Shown here piece after piece: positions 7,605 to 17,500 of a stretch of DNA of 64,000 bases. The translations under genes and the position numbers were made by a program. The notes under the pieces were generated by a model. That model was not told the DNA's origin. It saw only the letters and a program-made list of their open reading frames with translations, and made no database searches. This DNA is from Lunatibacter salilacus (GTDB lineage: Bacteria; Bacteroidota; Bacteroidia; Cytophagales; Cyclobacteriaceae). The stretch spans positions 1 through 64,000 of the forward strand of contig NZ_VOLC01000007.1 in the NCBI RefSeq assembly GCF_009797935.1. The letters run 5' to 3'. Within the stretch, counting starts at the first letter, position 1; each line of letters starts with the position of its first letter.

Positions 7605-9875
7605 TTATCGGAACTTGTTTTTCAGCAAGGCCAATTTTGCTGCCAAGTCACCTTCTGGCTCGGGTTCTTTGGCTACTCTCCTAGCTGCGTTCGGTTTGCC
7701 GCCTTCTCTTTTGGTACCAGGTCCTTTTTCCGCAAATGGATCTGCTTTCATGCTTAGTCCGATACGCTTTCTTGCTATATCCACTTCCATTACGGTGACT
7801 TCAACCTTTTGGTTCACAGTCACTGCCTCGGAAGGGTCTTTAATAAATCTGTCGGCCAAATGACTTAAGTGTACCAATCCATCCTGATGCACACCTATAT
7901 CCACAAATGCACCAAATTTGGTGATATTGGTGACGAGTCCCGGCAGTTTCATTCCCACCTTTAGATCTTTCATACTGTTGATTCCCTCTTCGAAGCTAAA
8001 AACTTCAAAGGTCTCTCGGGGATCTCGACCCGGCTTGGAAAGTTCTTCAAGGATATCCTTCAACGTTGGTAGACCTACTTCCTCACTGACGTAGTCTTTT
8101 AAGGGAATTTTTTCCGCAAGGGATTTTTCACGAAGCAGTTCGTTCACCTGGCAGCCCAAGTCCTTGGCCATTCTGGCTACAAGTACGTACCTTTCCGGAT
8201 GCACTGCACTCGAGTCCAGTGGATTGGCCCCATTCCTTATTCTAAGAAAGCCTGCTGCCTGTTCATAAGCTTTGTCTCCCAGTCTGGGCACTTTTCTGAT
8301 TTCTTCCCTGCTTTTGAAGGGACCGTTTTCATTTCTGTATTGTACAATATTCTGAGCCAACGCTGGCCCCAATCCTGAGACATAGGTCAGCAACTGCTTG
8401 GACGCTGTGTTTACTTCTACCCCTACTCCATTGACACAACTCATAACGGTATCGTCCAGGGAGTTTTTGAGTGCAGGCTGATCCACATCATGCTGGTATT
8501 GCCCCACACCTATGGATTTGGCATCTATCTTTACGAGCTCCGCCAAGGGATCCATTAGTCTTCTTCCAATAGAAACCGCTCCCCTAACTGTCAGGTCAAA
8601 ATCAGGGAATTCTTCCCTTGCCACATCTGAAGCGGAATAGATTGAGGCACCACTTTCATTGACCATCACGACAATTACCTCACTCGGTAAACCGATAGCC
8701 TTGACGAAAGTTTCCGTTTCCCTGCCCGCAGTACCGTTTCCGATAGCGATGGCTTTTACTTCATATTTCTTGACCCATTGCAGGATAGTTGCCGCCGAAA
8801 GCGCAACCTTTCGTTGGGGTTCATTGGGGTATATGGTTTCATATTCCAAAAACTGTCCCTGGGGACCGAGGCAAACCATCTTACATCCAGTCCTAAATCC
8901 GGGATCAATGGCGATCACCGCTTTTTCGCCCAAAGGAGCTGCCAATAGCAGTTGCCGCAGATTGTCTGCAAATACCCGTATGGCTTCCTCATCTGCCTTT
9001 TTCTTAGAATACAACCGAACTTCGGTTTCCATAGAAGGTTTAAGTAATCTTTTATAACTGTCCTTAACAGCCAACTTCACCTGTTCGGCAGTAGCACCGT
9101 GTCCGGTGATCACCTGTTTTTCGATTACGGCGATGGCATCCATTTCCTCCGGACAGGTGTCCAACATCAGGAATAGTTCTTTCTCGCCCCTTCTCATAGC
9201 AAGAACCCTATGCGAAGGAGCAGTTTTGATCGGTTCGGACCACTCAAAATAATCCCGGTATTTGGCTGCTTCTTCTTCTTTGCCTGGGATGACCTTGCTC
9301 GTGAATTTCCCCTCTTCTATAAAAAGTTGTCTTACCTTTTTTCGTGTTTCAGCATCCTCATTGATCCATTCGGCCATGATATCTCTGGCACCCTGTAGGG
9401 CTTCCTCTACGTTTGCCACTTCCTTTTCCGCATCCACAAATTCAGCAGCCAGTACTTCCGGATTCAAGCCCGCAACTTGTTCGAAGAGCTGCGTTGCCAA
9501 TGGTTCCAATCCTTTCTCTTTGGCAATGGTTCCTTTGGTCCGTCTCTTTGGTTTATAAGGCAGGTAGATGTCTTCCAAGATGGACATAGTTTCGGCAGCT
9601 TCAATCTTCTTCTCCAACTCCGGGGTCAACTTGCCCTGCTCCTTGATGGACTTGAGCACAGCCTCTTTCCTTTTGTCCAAATCTCTCAGTTGCTGTATCC
9701 GGTCCCTAATGGTGGCTACCTGGACCTCATCCAGACTGCCGGTCACTTCCTTGCGGTACCGGGAGATAAAGGGCACAGTAGCACCCTCATCCAGCAAGGC
9801 GACAGTGCTGTCCACCTGTTTTAACAATACGCCTATTTCTTCGGCAATTTTAAAATAGTGATTCAAATTAGTCAT
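7605..9875 (-). CDS. tex: Tex, RNA-binding transcription accessory protein
   Basis: 756 residues, the normal length for Tex. In order: the N-terminal helical Tex region with ATVPFISRYRKEVTGSLDE near 30, a YqgF/RuvC-like domain (VIAIDPGFRTGCKMVCLG near 320), helix-hairpin-helix motifs (LLTYVSGLGPALAQNIVQYR and IRKVPRLGDKAYEQAAGF around 495-545), and a C-terminal S1 domain (GMKLPGLVTNITKFGAFVDIG from about 645). Tex binds nucleic acid and acts in transcription and RNA turnover. The start at 9875 gives the standard N-terminus. Transcribed alone, ending at its own terminator. Confidence 0.95.
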   Translation of the reverse strand: MTNLNHYFKIAEEIGVLLKQVDSTVALLDEGATVPFISRYRKEVTGSLDEVQVATIRDRIQQLRDLDKRKEAVLKSIKEQGKLTPELEKKIEAAETMSILEDIYLPYKPKRRTKGTIAKEKGLEPLATQLFEQVAGLNPEVLAAEFVDAEKEVANVEEALQGARDIMAEWINEDAETRKKVRQLFIEEGKFTSKVIPGKEEEAAKYRDYFEWSEPIKTAPSHRVLAMRRGEKELFLMLDTCPEEMDAIAVIEKQVITGHGATAEQVKLAVKDSYKRLLKPSMETEVRLYSKKKADEEAIRVFADNLRQLLLAAPLGEKAVIAIDPGFRTGCKMVCLGPQGQFLEYETIYPNEPQRKVALSAATILQWVKKYEVKAIAIGNGTAGRETETFVKAIGLPSEVIVVMVNESGASIYSASDVAREEFPDFDLTVRGAVSIGRRLMDPLAELVKIDAKSIGVGQYQHDVDQPALKNSLDDTVMSCVNGVGVEVNTASKQLLTYVSGLGPALAQNIVQYRNENGPFKSREEIRKVPRLGDKAYEQAAGFLRIRNGANPLDSSAVHPERYVLVARMAKDLGCQVNELLREKSLAEKIPLKDYVSEEVGLPTLKDILEELSKPGRDPRETFEVFSFEEGINSMKDLKVGMKLPGLVTNITKFGAFVDIGVHQDGLVHLSHLADRFIKDPSEAVTVNQKVEVTVMEVDIARKRIGLSMKADPFAEKGPGTKREGGKPNAARRVAKEPEPEGDLAAKLALLKNKFR

Positions 9876-10689
9876 AAATCAAAAGGTAACGGATAATCAG
9901 TTGGATTGAATTCGGGCGCAATTTAAGTTTAAAATCGCTGTCCCGCAGAAAAAACTTTAAAAAAACCGCAGGCGGGAAATTTCGAGAACGGTTTGTACTT
10001 TTGAATCCATTGGGGGCTATTTTTCTGAAAAATGCGAGCTGTAGGTAGAAATTAGAAATCCAGTGAGAGTTTCATTTTATATATAAACAGTATGGATTAC
10101 CGTCAGGGTTAATTTGAAGATTTTGTAAAAAACCCAAGTATGGGTGATGAGGATCTGCATTGTTGTCATTGTGATCCAGATCCTGCCGTCAATCATTCAC
10201 TCAAATCAATCTCAACCTGCTCAACTAGACTCTATTTTGTTTTTTCTTTTATTTCCTAGTGTTCACACACTATGACTTTACCCGGTCCAAAACAAATATG
10301 TATCTGTCAGAAAACAACAAATCATCGACACTCCCAAGTAAGATCTCGTCGCTAGTCTCCAGAGGAATAATAGAAACTTCTAAAAAATAACAGTAAAGTT
10401 CAATCAATGCCTTTGGATACGTCAATGAAAACCGAAATAGTTTGGCTCGACTGAACGTTATCCTGGGAGCATCCTAAAGCGAGGACGAAAAAGTTGAGTA
10501 AAAACAAATATTTAATAAAAAATTCTAGAGGACGTTAAAACTGATCCAGTTGAAGTTTAACAGCATAGTTGGGAAGGCAAAATACTCAGACCCGATAGGA
10601 AATTAATGTTTTAATTTGAAAAACACGCATGAATTTGGCAACAATTCGTATTTTTGGTACCTAAACCCGAATATTCAACAAAACAAGAG
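9876..10689. other. Gene-less spacer between tex and the Hpt gene
   Basis: About 800 bp without a convincing gene. A 39-codon frame at 10140-10259 with a Cys/His cluster (LHCCHCDP) is the only candidate and has no supporting context. A short inverted repeat GGATCTG (10151-10157) / CAGATCC (10177-10183) lies inside it. No tRNA or strong terminator seen. Confidence 0.4.
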
Positions 10690-11049
10690 ATGGACAGCCA
10701 GGAACAAAGTGAAAAACTATACAACCTGAGTAATTTGGAGGAAATTAGCGGAGGCAGTGAGGATTTTATCCGTCAGATGATCATTTTGTTTTTGGAACAA
10801 GCCGCAAGTTCCATCTCTGGACTGGAAAAAGGGGTCGCCGAAAATGACATTACTCTAATTAAAAACCTGGCCCATCAGCTTAAACCCAGTGTGGATAATT
10901 TCCGCATTACAGATCTAAGCCAGTGGATTAGGGAAGTAGAACACTTGGCTGAAAACAATCCTGAATCATCAACGCTGTCTGAGAAAATTTCCCAGTCCAA
11001 TTCCTTACTGCGACGGGTAATGGTACAGTTGGAAAATCACTTCGCCTGA
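10690..11049 (+). CDS. Histidine phosphotransfer (Hpt) domain protein
   Basis: 119 residues from the ATG at 10690; a TTG at 10654 would add 12 residues but has no better context. A single four-helix Hpt domain: FIRQMIILFLEQAASS, then the phosphate-accepting His62 in LIKNLAHQLKPSVDNF, the typical Hpt signature. It would relay phosphate between a hybrid sensor kinase and a response regulator, neither of which is encoded nearby, so it is an orphan relay component. Confidence 0.85.
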   Translation: MDSQEQSEKLYNLSNLEEISGGSEDFIRQMIILFLEQAASSISGLEKGVAENDITLIKNLAHQLKPSVDNFRITDLSQWIREVEHLAENNPESSTLSEKISQSNSLLRRVMVQLENHFA

Positions 11050-11082
11050 TCGGTATCTGTCTATACAAGGTGAATCTTTTAA

Positions 11083-12117
11083 TTAAGGAACAGGAACATA
11101 AAAGGCTTCGGCCCGCAAAGCTTCGGTAGCGGCTTCATCCTTTTTTCCTTGCATTTGAAGCACCTTGCTTCGTAGCAAATGCGCCTCCCTAGCCACGTAA
11201 GAATCGGCAAATGACCTCACGGAAAGATCCAGGTATTCCATCGCTTCTTCAAGTAGAGATGGATCTCCCTGCTCCACCAACTCTTTGCCTTTCAAATAAT
11301 TTTCCTTCCACAATAAGGCCTCAGGCCTCATCCGTTCCGCTTCCTGAAATACCGGAAAAGGAGGAATTGTCAGGGGTTGGGATTTTTCACGAACTGGAGG
11401 AATTTCCTCTTTTTCAAAAAATACGGTGAGGGCATTTACATAAGCTTTTGCTTCCTGTTTGTTATACCTCTTTTTTTTCAGCCGCTTCTCTTCATCGGCC
11501 TTAGAGAAAAACGATGCCTCTGCCAGAATAGCCGGGATGCCATACGTTCCCCTTAAAACCCCTGCCCCAGCGTTGGGGAAAATAGCGAAATCGGATACCA
11601 GGCTTACTGGTCCCTCCGAGTCAAATAAGGTTTCTCTGAATTCTTTGGCGATCAACTTTCCCAACAAAACACTGGCCTCATTTTCCATGGCACTTCCATG
11701 AAAATACAGTATGGGGAAATTAACGCTTCGATCCGCAGTGGCGTTATGATGGATGGAAATAAACACGTCCGCTTTTCCATTGACTGCCAATTCTGCCCTG
11801 TCCGCAAGTGCAACTTGCACATCCGCTTCACGGGTCATCAATACAGTTGCCCCCTGCTTCTGAAGCATTTTTTTCAAGTACATTCCTACCCGCAGGTTGA
11901 TCCACTCTTCCCGCTCCCCGGTAGGCCCTACCCGATAGCTGTCTGTTGCCGCGGTTCCTCCATGCCCGGGATCCAGGCAGATAATCTTTCCATTTAGCAC
12001 GTTATTTTGCTGACCGAAAGTATTCTCTGGGCAACCCACCAAGAATAATATGGGAATGATCAACAAAAGCACAACACTGCGGGTCCAACGACCCCCTTTT
12101 GGTAGGAATAGAATCAT
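11083..12117 (-). CDS. N-acetylmuramoyl-L-alanine amidase (Amidase_3), lipoprotein
   Basis: 344 residues. The signal peptide ends in a lipobox with Cys29 (ILFLVGC), predicting attachment to the membrane. The zinc amidase domain spans about 43-240: LDPGHGG with His52, the Glu in REEWINLRV, SIHHNA with His124, and the late LAEASFFS Glu. It hydrolyses the amide between muramic acid and the stem peptide in peptidoglycan turnover or cell separation. A C-terminal TPR-like helical segment (about 265-340, ending AEAFYVPVP) is extra to the core and may mediate protein contacts. No operon partner; the Hpt gene ends 33 bp away on the other strand. Confidence 0.9.
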   Translation of the reverse strand: MILFLPKGGRWTRSVVLLLIIPILFLVGCPENTFGQQNNVLNGKIICLDPGHGGTAATDSYRVGPTGEREEWINLRVGMYLKKMLQKQGATVLMTREADVQVALADRAELAVNGKADVFISIHHNATADRSVNFPILYFHGSAMENEASVLLGKLIAKEFRETLFDSEGPVSLVSDFAIFPNAGAGVLRGTYGIPAILAEASFFSKADEEKRLKKKRYNKQEAKAYVNALTVFFEKEEIPPVREKSQPLTIPPFPVFQEAERMRPEALLWKENYLKGKELVEQGDPSLLEEAMEYLDLSVRSFADSYVAREAHLLRSKVLQMQGKKDEAATEALRAEAFYVPVP

Positions 12118-12311
12118 ATATTCAAAATAAACACAAAAACTGATATAAATACCTATAAGGTGCGGTACTTCCTTTAATTTATGAAGATAAATCGCCCAGT
12201 TTCACCTGGAAAAATCTAAACAAGTAACTGATTATCAATAAAAGATGGATGGACTGTGGGTTTAAGAATAAAGGGAAGAGCTATATGCCCTCCCCTATTC
12301 AGTAAATCACC

Positions 12312-12737
12312 TTATTCAACCTCTTCCTCTTCTTCCACAACGTCCAAATTCGCCTGTCTTCCATTCGCTAGGGAGTTGGCTGTAACAACCTCCACCCTCA
12401 GTGTAACCGTAACCGGACTAAGTGCCGGCACAGTGTAGGTAAAACTATCCTGATAGGAATCCCGTAGGTTATGACCGGAAATAGCTTTCGTGGACACTGT
12501 CGTCCGCTCACCATTCACGACCTGAATAAGCCGCAGTTCTGTAACAGGTTCATGTTCGGAGTAATACCTGAAAGTAACAGCTACAGCCGCTCCTGGCACC
12601 GCCTCTGTCTGCGAAAGAGTAAGCACTGGAATGGTAGCTACCCTGCCAATCAAATCATACCCTTCATCATACTCATTGAAACATCCTGTAAAACCAATGA
12701 GTAGTAAGAAACTGAATATATAGCTTTGAAATTTCAT
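12312..12737 (-). CDS. SusCD-associated surface lipoprotein
   Basis: 141 residues from the ATG at 12737 (MKFQSYIFSF), with lipobox GFTGC and a beta-rich body resembling an Ig-like or immunoglobulin-fold domain (VTFRYYSE, SFTYTVPAL, VTVTLRVEV). It ends in an unusual acidic tail (VEEEEEVE). It is the third gene behind SusC and SusD on the same strand, the usual place for an accessory substrate-binding lipoprotein of the outer-membrane complex. Upstream in-frame codons belong to mobile-element copy A, whose end supplies this start codon. Function is inferred from position only. Confidence 0.75.
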   Translation of the reverse strand: MKFQSYIFSFLLLIGFTGCFNEYDEGYDLIGRVATIPVLTLSQTEAVPGAAVAVTFRYYSEHEPVTELRLIQVVNGERTTVSTKAISGHNLRDSYQDSFTYTVPALSPVTVTLRVEVVTANSLANGRQANLDVVEEEEEVE

Positions 12738-12839
12738 ATGTTTATATTTTTTTTCAGCGTTCATAACTTGTCCCGCACCGAAGGTCGGAGTGGAATCTCG
12801 CAATAATAATCCCTCTGTAAGTAGTCTGCGTCATGCTCG
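12736..12839 (-). mobile_element. GAAAT-bordered mini-element, copy A (104 bp)
   Basis: On the minus strand it begins CGAGCATGACG and ends ATATAAACATAT, with GAAAT on both sides (plus-strand ATTTC at 12731-12735 and 12840-12844). Its final AT plus the G of the border form the ATG of the lipoprotein gene. It carries the shared core GCGAGATTCCA and a G/C-rich insert like that in copy C. From the old ATG upstream, an open frame (MKSSMTQ...IIIARFH) crosses it and stops before the new ATG. Confidence 0.85.
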
Positions 12840-12870
12840 ATTTCATGTTGATTTTCATCTAAAGTGAATG

Positions 12871-14346
12871 TTATAAGTCCCAGAATACTTTTGCCAGCAG
12901 GGAAGTCTCCGGAATGTTCGCTGAATTGTTATCCAATTCGGAAGGAGGGTATAGGAACCGACGCGGAAAAGCGTCATCTGTTGAGTTCCCTGGGGCCGGT
13001 TGCAAGTTAGGGATTCCGGAAGTAGTCGGAGGCGCACCTGCGGGAATGCTTCTTCTCCAATCTGCCCAGGCTTCTGTTTGTAAAAACATGGCAATATATT
13101 TCTCGGTAAAGATTTTCTCCAATCCGTCAACTTGGATCGAAGCACCGGTTTCGCTGGCAAATTGTGCCTCATAGGCTGCATTTGCCTCTCCGGTCACACG
13201 AAGGATAGATGCTTTTACAGCATCGTTGAAGGCGGACGCTGCTGCGTCAAATTGACCCAATCGGAAATTGGCTTCCGCCTCAATAAACTTTACTTCCGCA
13301 TACGTGATGATGTTGGTAGGTGCCTGCGCTGAATTTACATAGGGTCCCAAAATGGACCTGTTAGTGACGGTTGTACCTCCGTTGGGGGTTCCCAAATATT
13401 CTCCGTTACTATTTCTGCTGACATAAAATTCCAACCGGGGATCATCCGTTCCGACTTCTACCCTATCCTCCAGAAGGTCGATAAATTCCTGGGTTACGGA
13501 AATATTATTTTGCCCAAAGGAGCCCAATAGATACCCAAACCAAGGTCCGGCAGCATCCGGGGTATTGCCGAAAGACACCTTCATCTCCTCTGCGTTGTTG
13601 ACAAAGGTTCCGGCCTGAATGGCTTGCAGCGCCAGTTGTGCAGAACCTATAGCATCCACTTTACTTAAATGATTGTGAAACCTTGTTTTAAACGCATTTG
13701 CGGATTTGATCCATCTTGGTCTGGAATTAGTTCTCCATGCTGTCTCATTGGCAGCTGGGAATACTAGGTCATTCTGCGCAGGGGAAAAGGCACTTTCTCC
13801 TGACAGGTCCGCTATTCCTTCATCCAGCATTCGGAAGACTTCCTGATACAATTCAACTCCCGAATCGAAGGAGGGTTGGGGAAAACCATCCAGATCCAAG
13901 GCTTGAGAGAAGGGCACATCGCCCCATAAATCAACCAGATAACCCAAAAGGATTGCCATCTGTATTTTGGCAACACCTCCGTAATGTGCGGATCCTGCCG
14001 GTTCGTTGGATAAATTGATGATGGTTTTGAGATCTGTCATCGCTCCGGCATAGTAATGATTGTTCCAAGTTGTCTGAAAATTTGCCGGAAGATATCCATA
14101 GGTCGAAATATTAAACTGAACATTTAATGTTCCGGTCATATATTGGACAAAGGAACTAGCCGACTGCGAGGCAAAATCGCCTATTGCCCAAGTCATATTA
14201 GCTTGCGTCGCAGGCAACAATACGTTCACATTTACCTCCCCAACTGCATTGGGATTCTCGTTTGCTTCCTGCAATTCACAGGAAGTCACCCATAACAAAG
14301 CGGTGAATGCAAAAATGGTTCTTAGTATATTTACTTGTAATTTCAT
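12871..14346 (-). CDS. SusD/RagB-family outer-membrane lipoprotein
   Basis: 491 residues from the ATG at 14346. Lipobox VTSC with Cys23, then the SusD helical fold of the SusD_2 type: LLPATQANMTW, YLVDLWGDVPFSQAL, RWIKSANAFKTRFHNHL, ITYAEVKFIEAEANFRLG, and the C-terminal FLQTEAWADWRRS with PRRFLYPPSE. It caps the SusC barrel and binds the imported ligand, usually a glycan or peptide; the ligand cannot be read here because no glycosidase or peptidase lies in the locus. The start used is the one rebuilt by mobile-element copy B. Two element copies separate it from susC. Confidence 0.92.
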   Translation of the reverse strand: MKLQVNILRTIFAFTALLWVTSCELQEANENPNAVGEVNVNVLLPATQANMTWAIGDFASQSASSFVQYMTGTLNVQFNISTYGYLPANFQTTWNNHYYAGAMTDLKTIINLSNEPAGSAHYGGVAKIQMAILLGYLVDLWGDVPFSQALDLDGFPQPSFDSGVELYQEVFRMLDEGIADLSGESAFSPAQNDLVFPAANETAWRTNSRPRWIKSANAFKTRFHNHLSKVDAIGSAQLALQAIQAGTFVNNAEEMKVSFGNTPDAAGPWFGYLLGSFGQNNISVTQEFIDLLEDRVEVGTDDPRLEFYVSRNSNGEYLGTPNGGTTVTNRSILGPYVNSAQAPTNIITYAEVKFIEAEANFRLGQFDAAASAFNDAVKASILRVTGEANAAYEAQFASETGASIQVDGLEKIFTEKYIAMFLQTEAWADWRRSIPAGAPPTTSGIPNLQPAPGNSTDDAFPRRFLYPPSELDNNSANIPETSLLAKVFWDL

Positions 14347-14427
14347 GTGTTTATAATTGTTTTTCAGTTGCCACATGGAATCTCGCAATTATAATCATCC
14401 CTCCGTGCGTCGCCTGCGTCATGCTCG
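14345..14427 (-). mobile_element. GAAAT-bordered mini-element, copy B (83 bp)
   Basis: The shortest copy, lacking the optional hairpin insert. Ends are CGAGCATGACG and TTATAAACACAT, borders GAAAT at 14340-14344 and 14428-14432 (as plus-strand ATTTC). It supplies the AT of the susD ATG. A 27-codon frame from the border ATG runs through it and stops 4 bases before the susD start. Confidence 0.88.
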
Positions 14428-14432
14428 ATTTC

Positions 14433-14544
14433 ATCTGTTTATATTTTGTTTTTCAACGGTCAGAACTTGCCCCGCACTAGCAGTCGGGGTGTAAACTCGC
14501 ATGTTTGATAATCACCCCTCTGTGAGGTGTTTTCGTCATGCTCG
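14433..14544 (-). mobile_element. GAAAT-bordered mini-element, copy C (112 bp)
   Basis: In direct tandem with copy B, sharing one GAAAT between them (14428-14432), with the outer border at 14545-14549. It contains the optional insert that folds as CCCCGACT/AGTGCGGGG. Its core is slightly diverged (GCGAGTTTACA instead of GCGAGATTCCA). It lies 28 bp behind the susC stop codon. Confidence 0.88.
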
Positions 14545-14576
14545 ATTTCATGCTCTTTCTTTTTAGAGGATACATC

Positions 14577-17500
14577 TTAAAAACCAGCAGTCAAACTCAA
14601 ACCCGCACTGCGTGTCGTAGGCGTACCAAAGGCATCCACACCGAGGGAACTGTTTGGCCCATACAGGTTGGTCTCCGGATCCACGCCGGAGTAACCCGTA
14701 AACAGCAACAGGTTTCTACCATATGCACTCAAATTGAGGCTCTTCATTCTGAGCCGGTTTGCCAGTGCATTTGGAAAGGAATAGGAAAGTGTCACGTCCC
14801 GCAACCTCACCCAGGATCCGTCTTCTATAAACCGTTCCGCAATATTTCTATTACCCGTATTTGCATTGTAATAATTGGCGTCATCAATCAAAACCTGTGT
14901 CGTATTTGGAGTTCCGTCAGCCATTACGCCCCGGAAAACTACGAGGCTTCCCCGATCGGTAGTTGATTCGGCCACCCCTTGTGCACGCATCCAATTGGCA
15001 GTGACGTTGGCTACATCTCCCCCTACCCGTATGTCCCAAAGGAACGTCAATAGGAAGTTTTTGTAGTTCAGGTTGTTGCGGATACCCAACAACAAATCAG
15101 GTGTAGGATCTCCCAATCGTACTTCGCCGGATGGGTTTTCATCCGATGGTTGGGCAAGTAATGGGTAGCCGTTGGTTCCAATAACTACATTACCCTGTCC
15201 ATCCCGTTGGAACCCGGTTCCATAAAACACACCATAAGGCTCTCCTTCAATCAACGAAGGCCGTAGATTCCCAAATCCTCCCAGCGCTATTCGGTCAACA
15301 GGCAAGTCTAGAACGATATTTCTGTTTCGGGAAAAATTGAACAACATATCCCAGTTCAACTCCCTACCAGTTACGGGCGATACATTGGCTACAATTTCCC
15401 ATCCTTTGTTTTCGATGGTTCCCGCATTAATAAACTGCGTGGCAAATCCTGTACTTCCAGGAACGGACACGCCGATAATCTGATCAATGTTTCGTTCCCG
15501 ATAATAGGTAACGTCAAATCCGAGGCGGTTGTCAAAGAATCTAAATTCTCCACCGAGTTCCCATGTTTTGTTTCGTTCAGGCCTTAGGGTTGGGTTTCCG
15601 GCACTGGTTGAAAGAGCAACAGCGCCTACATTGCTTGGAAGGGGAAAGACCAAACCTCCACCCCAAACACCAGATACGGTAGCTCTATTATAATAGGTCC
15701 TATCTCTATAAGGGTCAGTATCCCTACCTGCTTCGGAATATGCCGCACGCAATTTGCCGAACGAGAAAAATCCTTCATCCAAGTCAAAGGCCTCCGAAAA
15801 GACAAAACCGGAACCAACAGAGCCATAGAAGAAAGCATTGTTTGGAACAGGTAAGGTTGAGGTCCATTCCTGACGTCCATTTACTTCCAAGAACAGGTAG
15901 TTTTTATAATCGACCGAAACCCTGGAGAATACGGCCCCTGTTTTTTTCCGATCTAGGTTCTGGATCTGAACCAAGTTGCTTTGAACGTTGGAGATATTAT
16001 ACAAACCTGGGATGGCTAGATTTCGTCCATCATAATACTGCCGCTCATTGTTTCTAGAAAAGTAGTTGTTACCAACCATCCAATTCAGATTGAAATCGCC
16101 AACTTCCTTTTTGGCCGTAATCACCAGATCCGAATTCAAAATCCGGTCATTATAAGTATCCTGAAGGACTCTACCGCCTGGAAGGGCATCTCCACCAAAG
16201 CTGCCTACTGCCCACTGTTGCTTACGTTTATCGGAAGCCACATCAGTACCTAAGCGATACATGATATTTAACCAAGGGGTAACGTCATAATTGGCTTGGA
16301 TGTAGCCCAATATCCGGTTGACTTCGTCCGTGTAGGGATTGTTGTTAACCGTCCAAAATGGGTTGTCTGGGGAATTATTTCTAAAGGAGCGCTGCTGACC
16401 ATTTGGTAGGGTATATCCCGCTGCATTGTCAAAGCTGGGTGGAGTCCGTATAGTACCTTGAACTACGTCGGCAAAATTGTCCCCACGCCCAAACCGGGCG
16501 CTGGTGCTATGCGCATAAAAAGCAGAGCCTGTTATTCTCAATTTATCATTGACTGAGGTTTCCGCAGTCACCCGGAAGGTTCTTCTATTATATTGGTTTT
16601 CGGGTATGATTCCCGATTGACTGTAATCCCCTGCTGATATAAAAAATGAGCTATGCTTATTTCCAGCCGAAATACTGATGTTATTATCCCACGTAACTCC
16701 ATCCCTATAGAAAGCATCCTGATTATTAACAGGCATCATTTCCCCACTTGCAATAGCAGAGGGGTCATTCATATCTACTAAATTACCCCTGGGATTATCT
16801 AAGGCATTGTTAGATCCATCAAATCGTAATGTACTCAAAGGAGGACCAAAATGGCCAAATGTTCCTCTTGTATAAAGTCCGCGATCCCCTTGTGCGTATG
16901 TCATTTGACCTGGAAAATTATTCATGATCCGGTCTACTGACAGGTTTGAAGAGAAATTAACCGCCACGTTTTGGGTTTCAGATCGGGAACCTTTTTTGGT
17001 AGTAATGATCACAGCACCACTGCCTGCCTGCAAGCCATAAAGTGCCGTAGCGGCAGGGCCTTTCAGTACGTTGATGGATTCGATGTCATTGGGGTTGATA
17101 TCAATGGCCCGGTTGGGTACATCGACACTTGCCGATCTGGAGTTGGAACGGAAACTGTTATCAATCGGTACGCCATCTACAACGAACAAGGGTTGGTTTT
17201 CTCCCGAAATGGAGGACATTCCCCTAATAACAATACTCGACGCAGCTCCGGCGGAACCTCCCTGTCTGGTGACCTGCACCCCTGCAACTTTCGCATTCAG
17301 CGCATCCACCATGTTTGGTTCTCGGGATAGAAACAATTCCCTTCCTTTTACCTCCTGCGTGGCGGATATAAGGGATTTTTTCTCCTGTTCAATACCGAAT
17401 GCAGTTACAACTACTTCAGACAACTGGGAAATATCGGGAACTAGGGCCACATTGACCGTACTCCTGTCCCTTAATTGCACTGCCTGTCGTTTAAAGCCTA

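Noticed and set aside
10140-10259. 39-codon frame with a Cys/His cluster (LHCCHCDP)
   Set aside because: No start context, neighbour or conserved feature; the cluster is too short to call a metal site.
12855-13181. 108-codon frame inside susD
   Set aside because: Alternative frame of a well-supported SusD gene.
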